From Sphingomonas endophytica (GTDB taxonomy: Bacteria > Pseudomonadota > Alphaproteobacteria > Sphingomonadales > Sphingomonadaceae), in assembly GCF_014199415.1 (NCBI RefSeq), contig NZ_JACIJN010000006.1, forward strand, positions 186,001-250,000: 64,000 nucleotides of DNA, read 5' to 3'. Numbering within the stretch: the first letter of the stretch is position 1; every line of letters begins with the position of its first letter. The notes beneath the pieces are model-generated. The model was not told the DNA's origin. It saw only the letters and a program-made list of their open reading frames with translations, and ran no database searches. Below, in pieces: positions 54,754 to 63,176 of the stretch. Position numbers and translations under genes: made by a program.

Positions 54754-55743
54754 ATGCGTAACCTCCTCCGCAGCGCCGGTGCGCTGCTGCTGCTCGCCAC
54801 CATCCCCGCCGCTAGCGCTCCGCCGCCGCTGACCGGCGATCTCACCCCCGTCCACGACCCGGCGATCATCGCCGACAACGGCACCTACTACCTCTTCGTC
54901 ACCGGCCACATCCGCAGCCGCGACGGGCTGATCCCGCTCCGCACCTCCACCGACCTCAAGCACTGGAGGTTGCGCGGCGCTTCCTTCCCGGCGCTTCCCG
55001 CATGGGCGGACAAGCACGTGCCCGGCACCGCGGGCATGTGGGCGCCCGACATCACCAAAAGCGGCGACGAATACCGCCTCTATTATTCGCTCTCGACCTT
55101 CGGGAAGAACCGCTCGGCGATCGGGCTCGCCACCGCGCGCCGGCTCGACCCCGCCGCCCCCGCCGCCAACTGGGTCGACAAAGGTCCGGTCGTCGAGTCC
55201 GCCGCCGGCGGCGATTACAATGCGATCGACCCCGCCGCCTTTACCGACGCCGAGGGCAAGCAATGGCTGGCGTTCGGCAGCTTCTGGAGCGGGATCAAGC
55301 TGATCGCGCTCGACCCCGCCACGGGCCTACGGCAGCCGGGCACGCCGATGCACAGCCTCGCCGCGCGCCCGTCGCCCGGCGCGATCGAGGCGCCGTTCGT
55401 GATCCGCCACGGCCGCTATTATTATCTGTTCGCCTCGTTCGACTTCTGCTGTCGCGGCGCGAAGAGCAGCTACAACACCGTCGTCGGCCGCGCGACCACG
55501 CCGACCGGCCCGTATCGCGATCGCGCCGGCACGCCGATGCTGAGAGGTGGTGGCACTCCGGTGCTCGCCTCGGGACAGGGCACCGGCAGCCGCTATGTCG
55601 GGCGCGGGCACAATGCGATCCTGCAAGCGCCGGATGGCGACCGCATCGTCTACCATGCCTACGACACGCAGCGGAACGGCACCCCGACGCTGCGCATCCA
55701 GCGGCTGATTTGGGATGCGAAGGGCTGGCCCCACGCGGAATAG
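54754..55743 (+). CDS. GH43 arabinan endo-1,5-alpha-L-arabinanase-like enzyme
   Basis: 329 residues with a signal peptide (MRNLLRSAGALLLLATIPAA). VHDPAIIADNGTYYLFVTG (base Asp), GMWAPDITKSGDEYRLYYS, WLAFGSFWSGIKLIAL, PGAIEAPFVIRHGRYYYLFAS (acid Glu) and GRGHNAILQ are typical of endo-arabinanases. It would cut the arabinan main chain, leaving oligomers for the GH51 and upstream GH43. ACAGGAG nine bases before ATG 54754 fixes the start; an upstream ATG (54709) has none. Confidence 0.9.
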   Translation: MRNLLRSAGALLLLATIPAASAPPPLTGDLTPVHDPAIIADNGTYYLFVTGHIRSRDGLIPLRTSTDLKHWRLRGASFPALPAWADKHVPGTAGMWAPDITKSGDEYRLYYSLSTFGKNRSAIGLATARRLDPAAPAANWVDKGPVVESAAGGDYNAIDPAAFTDAEGKQWLAFGSFWSGIKLIALDPATGLRQPGTPMHSLAARPSPGAIEAPFVIRHGRYYYLFASFDFCCRGAKSSYNTVVGRATTPTGPYRDRAGTPMLRGGGTPVLASGQGTGSRYVGRGHNAILQAPDGDRIVYHAYDTQRNGTPTLRIQRLIWDAKGWPHAE

Positions 55744-55767
55744 CGCGGCGCGGCCCCGTGAAGTAGC

Positions 55768-55937
55768 CGTCGCCCCGGCCTTGAGCCGGGGTCCCGCTTC
55801 TTTCTTCGACACCCGATAATGCCGCCCTTATCCGTCATTGCGAGCGTAGCGAAGCAATGACGATCGGCGTGTTCGACCGATGGCCATTATGGCCAGCGGT
55901 CACGGCAGTGCGCAGACCCCCGGATCAGTCCGGGGTA
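55768..55937. repeat. Cluster of repeat fragments (family B arm, family A half unit, family B remnant)
   Basis: A family B left arm (CGTCGCCCCGGCCTTGAGCC, from 55768), a 30-bp half-length family A element (55833-55862, CGTCATTGCGAGCGTAGCGA then AGCAATGACG) and a short CCCCCGGATCAGTCCGGGG remnant (about 55917-55935). Together they fill the convergent gap between the arabinanase and gshA. Confidence 0.75.
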
Positions 55938-55943
55938 ACAACC

Positions 55944-57317
55944 TCAGAAACTCGCCGCGCGATACACGCGCGACACATCCCCGCCCCAATCGCCGTGATA
56001 CAAATCGAGCAACCGCTCCGCCGGCACCTTCCCCGCGCGCACGATCTCGCGCAGCGGTTCGAGGAACCCCGTCTCGTCCTCGCCCGCCGCGCTGACCCGC
56101 GCGCGCGCCTTCAGCCCGCCATGCGCGATGTCGAGCACCGCACCGGCGATGTCGCGCAACTGCCCGCCCCCCGCGATCGGCGCCGACAACCCCAGCTTCG
56201 GCACCGCGTCGCGCAGCGCCTGCCGCTCGTCGAGCGTCCAGTGCTTGACCAGATCCCACGCCGCATCCAGCGCAACGGAGTCATACAGCAGCCCGACCCA
56301 GAAGGCCGGCAGCGCACAGATCCGGTTCCACGGACCGCCGTCCGCGCCGCGCATCTCGAGGAAGGTCTTGAGCCGCACCTCGGGGAAGGCGGTCGAGAGA
56401 TGGTCGTCCCAATCCTCGATGGTCGGCTTCTCGCCGGGCAGCACCGACAGCTCGCCGCGCAGGAAGTCGCGGAAGCTCAAGCCCGCCGCGTCGATGTAGC
56501 GCCCCTCGCGGTAAACGAAGTACATCGGCACATCGAGCATATACTCCGCGTAGCGTTCGTACCCGAACCCGTCCTCGAACACGAACGGCAGCATCCCCGT
56601 CCGCGCCGGATCGGTATCCGACCAGATATGGCTGCGATAGCTCAGGAAGCCGTTCGGCTTGCCCTCGGTGAACGGCGAATTGGCGAACAGCGCGGTGGCG
56701 AGCGGTTGCAGCGCCAGCCCGACGCGGAACTTCTTCACCATGTCGGCTTCGCTGGCGTAATCGAGGTTCACCTGGATCGTGCAGGTGCGCAGCATCATGT
56801 CGAGCCCCATCGTGCCGACGCGCGGCATGTGGCGCAGCATGATCGCATAGCGGCCCTTGGGCATGATCGGCAGCTCGGCGCGCGTCTTGTCGGGCCACAT
56901 GCCGAGCCCGAGGAAGCCGATCCCCAGCTTCTCGCCCGCCGCCTTCACCTGCGCCAGATGCCGCCCGGTCTCGGCGCAGGTCTGGTGGAGGTTCTCCAGC
57001 GGCGCGCCCGACAGCTCGAACTGCCCGGCGGGCTCCAAGCTGATCGACCCGTCCGCCCCGCTCATCGCGATGACGTTGCCGTCTTCGGTGACCGGCCGCC
57101 AGCCATGCTGCTCCAGCTCGCCGAGCAGCGCGCGGATCCCGCCCGGCTCGTCATAGGACGGCGCGTGATGATCGCCGGTGGCATAGACGAACTTCTCATG
57201 TTCGGTGCCGATCCGCCAGCGCTCGGCCGGCTTCTCCCCACTGGCAAAGCGGGCGATCAGCTGGTCGCGCGATTCGATGGTGCTCGCGCGCGTGTCCGAA
57301 ACCGTCTTGGTCGTCAT
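55944..57317 (-). CDS. gshA: Glutamate-cysteine ligase
   Basis: 457 residues. RIGTEHEKFVYATGDHH, GSISLEPAGQFELSGAPLENLHQT, MLRTCTIQVNLDYASEADM and FLEMRGADGGPWNRICALPAFWVGLLYD are the conserved segments of the alphaproteobacterial/plant-type glutamate-cysteine ligase. First step of glutathione synthesis. No gshB nearby. The start ATG at 57317 gives MTTKTVSDTR. Confidence 0.94.
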   Translation of the reverse strand: MTTKTVSDTRASTIESRDQLIARFASGEKPAERWRIGTEHEKFVYATGDHHAPSYDEPGGIRALLGELEQHGWRPVTEDGNVIAMSGADGSISLEPAGQFELSGAPLENLHQTCAETGRHLAQVKAAGEKLGIGFLGLGMWPDKTRAELPIMPKGRYAIMLRHMPRVGTMGLDMMLRTCTIQVNLDYASEADMVKKFRVGLALQPLATALFANSPFTEGKPNGFLSYRSHIWSDTDPARTGMLPFVFEDGFGYERYAEYMLDVPMYFVYREGRYIDAAGLSFRDFLRGELSVLPGEKPTIEDWDDHLSTAFPEVRLKTFLEMRGADGGPWNRICALPAFWVGLLYDSVALDAAWDLVKHWTLDERQALRDAVPKLGLSAPIAGGGQLRDIAGAVLDIAHGGLKARARVSAAGEDETGFLEPLREIVRAGKVPAERLLDLYHGDWGGDVSRVYRAASF

Positions 57318-57421
57318 GGCCGCGCCTTACGCCGCGATGAACACCTGCGCTAGAGCGGATCGGACTGCGATGGGTAAAGCCGGGTCGCACCGGCCCGTCG
57401 GGGCGAGGCACAGCCTTTAGC

Positions 57422-57450
57422 CGTCATCCCGGACCTAGTCCGGTGGGCTA
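57422..57450. repeat. Family B remnant between rsmE and gshA
   Basis: CGTCATCCCGGACCTAGTCC and GGTGGGCTA: a decayed left arm whose end touches the rsmE stop codon. The remaining gap to gshA shows no terminator. Confidence 0.65.
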
Positions 57451-58191
57451 CCAATCCCCCGCCACCGCCATCCACACCGCGACCGCCGCCGCCGCCGCGG
57501 TGTCGGCGCGCAGGATGCGCGGCCCCAGCGCCACCCCCACCGCGGCCGGATGCGCGCGGATCGCGGCGCGTTCCTCGTCGTCGAAGCCGCCCTCCGGCCC
57601 GATCAGGATCGCCGCCGGCCCGCGCCGCTCGCGCATCGCCGCCGCCGCCGGTGCGCCGCCCAGCTCGTCGGCGAAGAACAGCGCCCGCTCCGCCGGCCAC
57701 TCGCGCAGCAGCGCCGGCAATTTCACCATCTCCGCCACCTCCGGCACGGCGGTCCGCCCGCATTGCTCGGCCGCCTCGATCATATGCGCGCGCAGCCGCT
57801 CGGTATTCGGCTTGTCGACCACCGTCCGCCGCGTCACCACCGGCACCAGCCGCGCGACGCCCAGCTCGCACGCCTTCTCCGCCATCCAGTCGCCGCGCCC
57901 TTTCTTGAGCGGCGCGGCGACCAGCCACAGATCGGGCACCGCCTCGCGCGCGCGCAGCCGCTCCTGCACGTCGAGCGTCAGGTCGCGCTTGCCGACCACG
58001 CTCGCCACCGCCAGCCACTCGCCGCTGACGTCATCGAACAGCTTCACCGGATCGCCCGGCTTCGTCCGCATCACGGACACCAGATAATGCGCCTGCGGCC
58101 CTGACAGCGACAGCGAACCGGGCGCGAGCGCCGTCTCGACGAACAGCCGCGGCGTCGAGCGCGGCGGCCAGGCGGGCACCGCCCCCATCAT
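57448..58191 (-). CDS. rsmE: 16S rRNA (uracil1498-N3)-methyltransferase
   Basis: 247 residues. N-terminal PUA-like part (RLFVETALAPGSLSLSGPQAHYLVSVMRTKPGDPVKLFD), then SPOUT domain with KACELGVARLVPVVTRRTV, ILIGPEGGFDDEERAAI and LGPRILRADTAAAAA forming the knotted SAM site. Start ATG at 58191 or the next codon; both overlap the upstream 54-residue ORF. Confidence 0.94.
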   Translation of the reverse strand: MMGAVPAWPPRSTPRLFVETALAPGSLSLSGPQAHYLVSVMRTKPGDPVKLFDDVSGEWLAVASVVGKRDLTLDVQERLRAREAVPDLWLVAAPLKKGRGDWMAEKACELGVARLVPVVTRRTVVDKPNTERLRAHMIEAAEQCGRTAVPEVAEMVKLPALLREWPAERALFFADELGGAPAAAAMRERRGPAAILIGPEGGFDDEERAAIRAHPAAVGVALGPRILRADTAAAAAVAVWMAVAGDW

Positions 58192-58352
58192 TTCTTCCTT
58201 CCCCGTCCGATCAACAGGCGCGCGATCAGGAACAGAAGCGCCCCCGCCAGCGCGACGACCAGCACCACGCCCGTCACCACCCCGGCTACGCGCAGGATGG
58301 CATAGAACAGCGCCTCGAAAAACCGGCCGATCGCGACCGACAGATGGATCAC
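58188..58352 (-). CDS. 54-residue membrane protein between DUF2147 and rsmE
   Basis: A GTG-initiated ORF (VIHLSVAIGRFFEALFYAIL...) whose GTG overlaps the DUF2147 stop (GTGA) and whose TGA overlaps the rsmE ATG codons. It has one or two hydrophobic segments (FFEALFYAILRVAGVV and LVVALAGALLFLIARLLIG) and a basic end (GRGRKK). It fills the gap between its neighbours exactly, which supports translation, and is too short for standard gene calling. No known family. Confidence 0.6.
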   Translation of the reverse strand: MIHLSVAIGRFFEALFYAILRVAGVVTGVVLVVALAGALLFLIARLLIGRGRKK

Positions 58353-58735
58353 TTACCCGAGACGCGCGTCCAGCGCTGCTCCTTGCACCCGAAGCCAGCG
58401 AACAGACACCCCTGCGCGATCAAGGTGTTGCGCCCGTCGAGCTGCAACGTGCCCTCGACCTCGCGCCCGATATCGGGGACGAACACCGTCCCCGCCCACG
58501 TCCCGTCGCCATCCTGCTCGAACCCGCGGAACAACGACGTGCCGACCAGCCGGTCGGTCCCGCCCGCCGCGGCATCGTCCTTGGCCTTGTCGCTCGCCGA
58601 CACCACGGTGCCGCACATCCCCGGCTCGCCACGGCACGGCGCGACACGGATCCGCACGCTGTCGGCGGCATTGCGCCACGTCCCCGCCAGCGGATCGGTG
58701 GCAGCGGCGGCGAGCAGGGCAAGAAGGGTCAACAT
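58349..58735 (-). CDS. DUF2147 family secreted protein
   Basis: 128 residues from ATG 58735: signal peptide MLTLLALLAAAATDP, then PLAGTWRNAADSVRIRVAPCRGEPGMCGTVV and VGTSLFRGFEQDGDGTWAGTVFVPDIGREVEGTLQL, the lipocalin-like DUF2147 pattern, ending in a cysteine pair (QGCLFAGFGCKEQRW). Function unknown. First gene of the DUF2147-smORF-rsmE operon. Confidence 0.85.
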   Translation of the reverse strand: MLTLLALLAAAATDPLAGTWRNAADSVRIRVAPCRGEPGMCGTVVSASDKAKDDAAAGGTDRLVGTSLFRGFEQDGDGTWAGTVFVPDIGREVEGTLQLDGRNTLIAQGCLFAGFGCKEQRWTRVSGK

Positions 58736-58865
58736 ACGCACGATCCTTACGAAACCGGTGGCGTTGTATGTAGGCACGGTTGACGGTGGCGTGAACCGGT
58801 CACCCGCATACTTCCGTCACGCGGCCCCGCGACGTTCAAGGCGGGCAAGCCACTGCTCCCCCTCT

Positions 58866-58957
58866 CGTCATCCCGGACTTGATCCGGGATCCCGCTTTTT
58901 CTTTACGTCGTCCGCCAAGAACAAGAAGCGGGGCCCCGGATCAAGTCCGGGGCGACG
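58866..58957. repeat. Palindromic dispersed repeat, family B, full copy
   Basis: CGTCATCCCGGACTTGATCC ... CCCGCTTTT and the reverse complement AAGCGGGGCCCCGGATCAAG ... GGGGCGACG, with a 26-nt spacer. It is the only feature seen in the 307-bp divergent gap 58736-59042, which must also contain the DUF2147 and ubiA promoters. Confidence 0.9.
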
Positions 58958-59042
58958 GACGGGAGGGCGGAAGTCGCAAGGACTCGCCGCCCGCAGCACG
59001 ATAGCCGCTGACGCCCGCCCCATCCCCCGCTATCGCGGCGAC

Positions 59043-59951
59043 GTGACCGACATCGTCCCCGACACCCAGCACCGCGGCCTGCTGTCGCTCCTGCCGCCAC
59101 GCGCGCGGCTGTTCGCGTCGCTCGCGCGGTTCGACCGGCCGATCGGCTGGTGGCTGCTGTTCTGGCCCGGCGCGTGGGGCGTCGCGCTCGCCGGCGGCGT
59201 CATCGAGCGCTGGCCGCTGCTGCTGTGGCTGCTCCTCGGCAGCATCGCGATGCGCGGCGCGGGCTGCGTCTACAACGACATCGTCGACCGCGATCTCGAT
59301 GCCAGCGTCGCGCGCACGCGCAGCCGCCCGCTCGCCAGCGGCGCGGTGTCGGCGAAGGCGGCTTGGGCGTTCCTGCTCGCGCTCTGCCTGATCGGGCTCG
59401 TCGTGCTGCTCCAGTTGCATCTGCCCGCCGCGATCGTCTCGCTCGCCGCGATCGCGCCGGTCGCCGCCTATCCGTTCATGAAGCGCATTACCTGGTGGCC
59501 GCAGGCGTGGCTCGGGCTGGTCTTCTCCTGGGCGGCGCTGGTCGGCTGGACCGAGACCTGGGGCGCGCTCACGCTACCCGGCGTAACGCTCTACGCCGGC
59601 ACGATCTTCTGGGTGGTCGGCTACGACACGATCTACGCATTGCAGGACCGCGAGGACGATGCGCTGGTCGGCATCCGCTCCTCGGCGCTCGCGCTCGGCC
59701 GCCATGTCCGCGCCGGGGTGAGCGCCTGCTACGCGCTCGCGCTTGCGTTGTGGGTGGCGGCGCTGTGGCAGGTCCGCGCCGACCCGCTGATCCTCGCCGC
59801 GCTTGCCCCGCTCGCGCTCCACCTGTTCTGGCAGGTCGCGACGTTGCGCGACGACGACGGCAGCGGCGCGCTCGACCGTTTCCGCAGCAACCGCACCGCC
59901 GGGCTGCTGATGTTCCTCGCCTGCGTCGTGGTCGGCACGCGCATCCAATAA
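59043..59951 (+). CDS. ubiA: 4-hydroxybenzoate polyprenyltransferase
   Basis: 302 residues from a GTG. NDIVDRDLDASVARTRSRPL is the first Asp-rich polyprenyl-diphosphate/Mg site and YDTIYALQDREDDALVGIRS the second; RFDRPIGWWLLFWPGAWG opens helix 1. About eight transmembrane helices. It adds the isoprenoid tail in ubiquinone synthesis. The N-terminus VTDIVPDTQHRGLL fits relatives; upstream in-frame sequence runs through the repeat and is rejected. Confidence 0.92.
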   Translation: MTDIVPDTQHRGLLSLLPPRARLFASLARFDRPIGWWLLFWPGAWGVALAGGVIERWPLLLWLLLGSIAMRGAGCVYNDIVDRDLDASVARTRSRPLASGAVSAKAAWAFLLALCLIGLVVLLQLHLPAAIVSLAAIAPVAAYPFMKRITWWPQAWLGLVFSWAALVGWTETWGALTLPGVTLYAGTIFWVVGYDTIYALQDREDDALVGIRSSALALGRHVRAGVSACYALALALWVAALWQVRADPLILAALAPLALHLFWQVATLRDDDGSGALDRFRSNRTAGLLMFLACVVVGTRIQ

Positions 59952-60011
59952 CGCCGCCGCGACGTTCTCCGCGATATGGCATCCGCAACCTTTCACTCCT
60001 AAGTCGATCCG

Positions 60012-61358
60012 ATGCTCACGCCCTCCCAAGCGCAGGATCGCGCCCACGACATCGTCCGCCGCGCCACCGCCGCCGGCGCCGACGCCGCCGACGCGGTCTT
60101 CGCCGCCAGCGCCTCGACCGAGGTATCGGTCCGGCTCGGCAAGCTCGAGGATGTCGGCCGCTCGGAGGGCGAGGACCTCGGGCTGCGCGTCTTCGTCGGC
60201 AGTCGCTCGGCCAGCGTCTCGACCTCCGACCTCTCGTCCGCCGCGATGGACGCGCTGGTGGAACGCGCCGTGGCGATGGCGCGCGAGGCGCCCGAGGATC
60301 GCTGGGCCGGGCTCGCCCCGCAGGAGCGGCTGCTCCACGGCGCGCCCCCCGCGCTCGACCTCGCCGACCGCCACGCCTGCACCCCCGAACAGCTCCGCAG
60401 CGCCGCGCAGCGCGCCGAGGACGCCGCGCGCGCCGTCGAGGGCGTCACCAACAGCGAGGGCGGCGGCGCGGCGGCATCGGAGAGCGTCTGGGCGCTCGCC
60501 ACCAGCCACGGCTTCGCGGGCAGCTACGCCACCACCGGGTTCAGCGTCTCGGCCAGCGTGATCGCGGGCGAGGGCAGCGCGATGCAGCGCGACTATGCCT
60601 TCCATTCCGCGCGCCACCTCGCGCATCTCGACACCCCCGAGGCGATCGGCCAGCTCGCCGGCGAGCGCGCGGTCGCACGGCTCGATCCGGGCGTCGCGCG
60701 CAGCGGGACGATGCCGATCGTCTTCGATCCGCGCGTCGGCGCCAGCCTGCTCGGGCATCTCAGCGGCGCGATCACCGGCGGCGCGATTACCCGCCGCACC
60801 AGCTTCCTGCTCGACTCGCTCGGCACCGAGGTCTTCGCGCCCGGCGTGACGATCCGCGACGATCCGCACCGCCCGCACGGGCTGCGCTCGCGTCCGTTCG
60901 ACGGCGAGGGGCTGCCGGTCTCGCCGGTCGCGATCATCGAGAACGGGATGCTGGAGAGCTGGCTGCTCGACAGCGCCTCGGCCCGGCAATTGGGGCTGGA
61001 GCCGACCGGCCATGCCGCGCGCGGCATCGCCGGCGCGCCGGGCGTGTCGACCAGCAACCTCTATATGGAGCCGGGTAAAATGCCCGTCGCGACGCTGATC
61101 GAGGATATCGAGGACGGCATCTACGTCACCGAGCTGATCGGTCAGGGCGTGAACCCGGTCACCGGCGATTACAGCCGCGGCGCAGCCGGCTTCACGATCC
61201 GCGGCGGCGAGATCGTCGCGCCGGTCGCCGGCTTCACGATCGCGGGCAATTTGCTCGCGATGTTCCGCGCGCTCACCCCCGCCAACGATCTCGTGTTCCG
61301 GCAGGGGGTCAACGTGCCGACGCTGCGCATCGACGGCATGACGGTCGCCGGTGGCTGA
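60012..61358 (+). CDS. pmbA: TldD/PmbA family metalloprotease subunit (TldE/PmbA)
   Basis: 448 residues. Family features: VSVRLGKLEDVGRSEGEDLGLRVFVGSRSASVSTSD in the N-terminal domain and LIGQGVNPVTGDYSRGAAGFTIRGGEI in the C-terminal barrel. The HExxxH zinc motif of TldD is absent, so this is the PmbA/TldE partner, which forms a heterodimer with TldD to cut unfolded peptides. No tldD gene is in the window. Overlaps the next gene by 8 nt. Confidence 0.88.
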   Translation: MLTPSQAQDRAHDIVRRATAAGADAADAVFAASASTEVSVRLGKLEDVGRSEGEDLGLRVFVGSRSASVSTSDLSSAAMDALVERAVAMAREAPEDRWAGLAPQERLLHGAPPALDLADRHACTPEQLRSAAQRAEDAARAVEGVTNSEGGGAAASESVWALATSHGFAGSYATTGFSVSASVIAGEGSAMQRDYAFHSARHLAHLDTPEAIGQLAGERAVARLDPGVARSGTMPIVFDPRVGASLLGHLSGAITGGAITRRTSFLLDSLGTEVFAPGVTIRDDPHRPHGLRSRPFDGEGLPVSPVAIIENGMLESWLLDSASARQLGLEPTGHAARGIAGAPGVSTSNLYMEPGKMPVATLIEDIEDGIYVTELIGQGVNPVTGDYSRGAAGFTIRGGEIVAPVAGFTIAGNLLAMFRALTPANDLVFRQGVNVPTLRIDGMTVAGG

Positions 61359-62145
61359 CGCCGCCGCTCCGGACCCCGGGCTGGTCGGGGCGGTCGTCGC
61401 GGTGGCGCGCGACGCCGGGCAGATGGCGCTCGCGCGCTGGCGCACCGACTTCGCGCGCTGGGAGAAGTCGGAGGGCAGCCCGGTGTGCGAGGTCGATCTC
61501 GACGTCGACCGCATGGTGCGCGCGCGGCTGGGCGCGCTGCTCCCCGACGCCGGATGGCTGTCGGAGGAAACCGCCGACAATGCCGACCGGCTGGCGTGTC
61601 GCCGCGTCTGGGTGGTCGATCCGATCGACGGCACGCGCGACTATATCCGCGGGCGCACCGGCTGGTGCGTGTCGATCGCGCTGGTCGAGGACGGCCGCCC
61701 GGTGATCGGCGTGCTCGACGCTCCCGCCCGCGGCGAAGTATGGTGCGCGACCGCGCCCGGCGGCGCGACCCGAAACGGCGTCCGCGTCACCGCCGGCGGA
61801 CGCGCTTCGCTGCCCGGCGCACGTGTCCCGGTCGACGCACTGCCGAAGGTCGACCGCGACCTGACCGCGGTCGAGAAGCCGAACTCGATCGCGTTGCGCG
61901 TTGCGATGGTCGCCGCCGACCACGCCGATCTGGTCGCGACGCTGCGCTGGGGCAACGAATGGGACATCGCCGCCGCGGTGCTGGTGGCGAGCGCGGCGGG
62001 CGCCTCGGTCAGCGACGCGGTCGGCGCGCCATTGGTGTTCAACAAGCCCGATCCGCGCGCCTATGGCGTGCTGGTCAGCACCGCCGGCATCCACGACGCC
62101 GCGGTCCTCCGCCTCGCCGACCGCGTGAAGGCGGCGCTTGGGTAA
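61351..62145 (+). CDS. Inositol monophosphatase / CysQ family phosphatase
   Basis: 264 residues from a GTG inside the end of pmbA. LSEETADN, WVVDPIDGTRDYIRGRTGWCVSIAL and WGNEWDIAAAVLVASAAGA are the metal-binding motifs of the Li-sensitive phosphatase superfamily. Likely substrates are 3'-phosphoadenosine 5'-phosphate, histidinol phosphate or inositol phosphate; RDYIRGR resembles the CysQ type. Which is correct cannot be settled from sequence alone. Confidence 0.87.
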   Translation: MADAAAPDPGLVGAVVAVARDAGQMALARWRTDFARWEKSEGSPVCEVDLDVDRMVRARLGALLPDAGWLSEETADNADRLACRRVWVVDPIDGTRDYIRGRTGWCVSIALVEDGRPVIGVLDAPARGEVWCATAPGGATRNGVRVTAGGRASLPGARVPVDALPKVDRDLTAVEKPNSIALRVAMVAADHADLVATLRWGNEWDIAAAVLVASAAGASVSDAVGAPLVFNKPDPRAYGVLVSTAGIHDAAVLRLADRVKAALG

Positions 62146-62148
62146 GTT

Positions 62149-62277
62149 GTCATCCCGGACTTGATCCGGGATCCCGCTTCTTACGCCCGGCTATCGTCGT
62201 CGTGCGGCGCTCGCTCCCGCCGTCATTGCGAGCGTAGCGAAGCAATCCAGGGCGTCTTCGCTACGCTCGCAATGACG
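62149..62277. repeat. Family B left arm followed by family A copy 6
   Basis: GTCATCCCGGACTTGATCCG ... CCCGCTTCTT (62149-62183), then a family A unit with shortened spacer (62221-62277: CGTCATTGCGAGCGTAGCGA ... GTCTTCGCTACGCTCGCAATGACG). Both lie in the convergent gap after the phosphatase gene. Confidence 0.88.
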
Positions 62278-62314
62278 AACGGACGGCGTAGGCTCCCGGT
62301 CGCCGCCGCCAACC

Positions 62315-63094
62315 CTACATCAAGAGCCGTACCCCCACGATCAACAACACCACCGCCAGCGCCGGCGTCACCACCCGCTCCGGCAGCCGGTCGGTCAGCT
62401 TCGCGCCGAGGATCACCCCCGGCACCGACCCGAGCAACAACGACCCCAGCAGCGGCAGATTGATGTTCCCGATCACCGCATGGCCGATCCCGCCGATCAG
62501 CGCGACCGGCACCGCATGGAGGATATCCGTCCCGACCAGCCGCTTGGCGTTTAGCCGGAACGGATAGAGCATCAGCAGCAGCGTCGCCCCCAGCGCCCCG
62601 GCGCCCACCGAGGTCAGCGTGATCAGCGTCCCCAGCAATGCACCCGCCGCCGCAGTCAGCCACGGCTGCCAGCGCAGCATCGCCTCGGTCCGCGCGCCCT
62701 CGGCGCGCGCGAACCGCCGCGCCAATTTCGCGCGGAACGGCGTCAGCAAGGCGGAGATGACCAATGTCACGCCCAGTACGCGCACGATCAGCCCGTTGCT
62801 CTCCGCCTTGTGGCCATGGCCCGACAGCCACCAGAGCGTGATCGCCACCGCCGGCAGGCTCCCCCAGCACAGCCGCTTGACGATCGCCCAGTCGGCATTG
62901 TTCTGGCGGTGGTGCATCGTCCCGCCGACGATCTTGGTGATCGCCGCGAACCACAAATCGGTGCCGACCGCCGTCGTCGGCGCGACTCCGAACAACAGGA
63001 TCAGCAGCGGCGACATCAGCGATCCGCCGCCGACCCCGGTCAGCCCGACGATCGTGCCGACCAGAAATCCGGCCAGCGTGCTCAGTGCGTCCAA
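62315..63094 (-). CDS. TauE/SafE family sulfite/anion exporter-like permease
   Basis: 259 residues, about eight transmembrane helices: LAGFLVGTIVGLTGVGGGSLMSPLLILLFG, then AVGTDLWFAAITKIVGGTMHH and, in the second half, LGTLITLTSVGAGALGATLLL and RLVGTDILHAVPVALIGGIGHA. The paired GxGGG and GTD motifs are the family hallmark. Transports sulfite, sulfonates or other organic anions; substrate unknown. The start is taken as TTG at 63094 behind a purine-rich stretch; there is no in-frame ATG at a suitable place. Confidence 0.82.
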   Translation of the reverse strand: MDALSTLAGFLVGTIVGLTGVGGGSLMSPLLILLFGVAPTTAVGTDLWFAAITKIVGGTMHHRQNNADWAIVKRLCWGSLPAVAITLWWLSGHGHKAESNGLIVRVLGVTLVISALLTPFRAKLARRFARAEGARTEAMLRWQPWLTAAAGALLGTLITLTSVGAGALGATLLLMLYPFRLNAKRLVGTDILHAVPVALIGGIGHAVIGNINLPLLGSLLLGSVPGVILGAKLTDRLPERVVTPALAVVLLIVGVRLLM

Positions 63095-63176
63095 AGCGTT
63101 CTGCCCCCGTTCATCCTCGCTACCTGCGACGCGCGGCGTCGGGCGGCAAGCGCAGAAAAGCTTGGGGCGACCAAGC

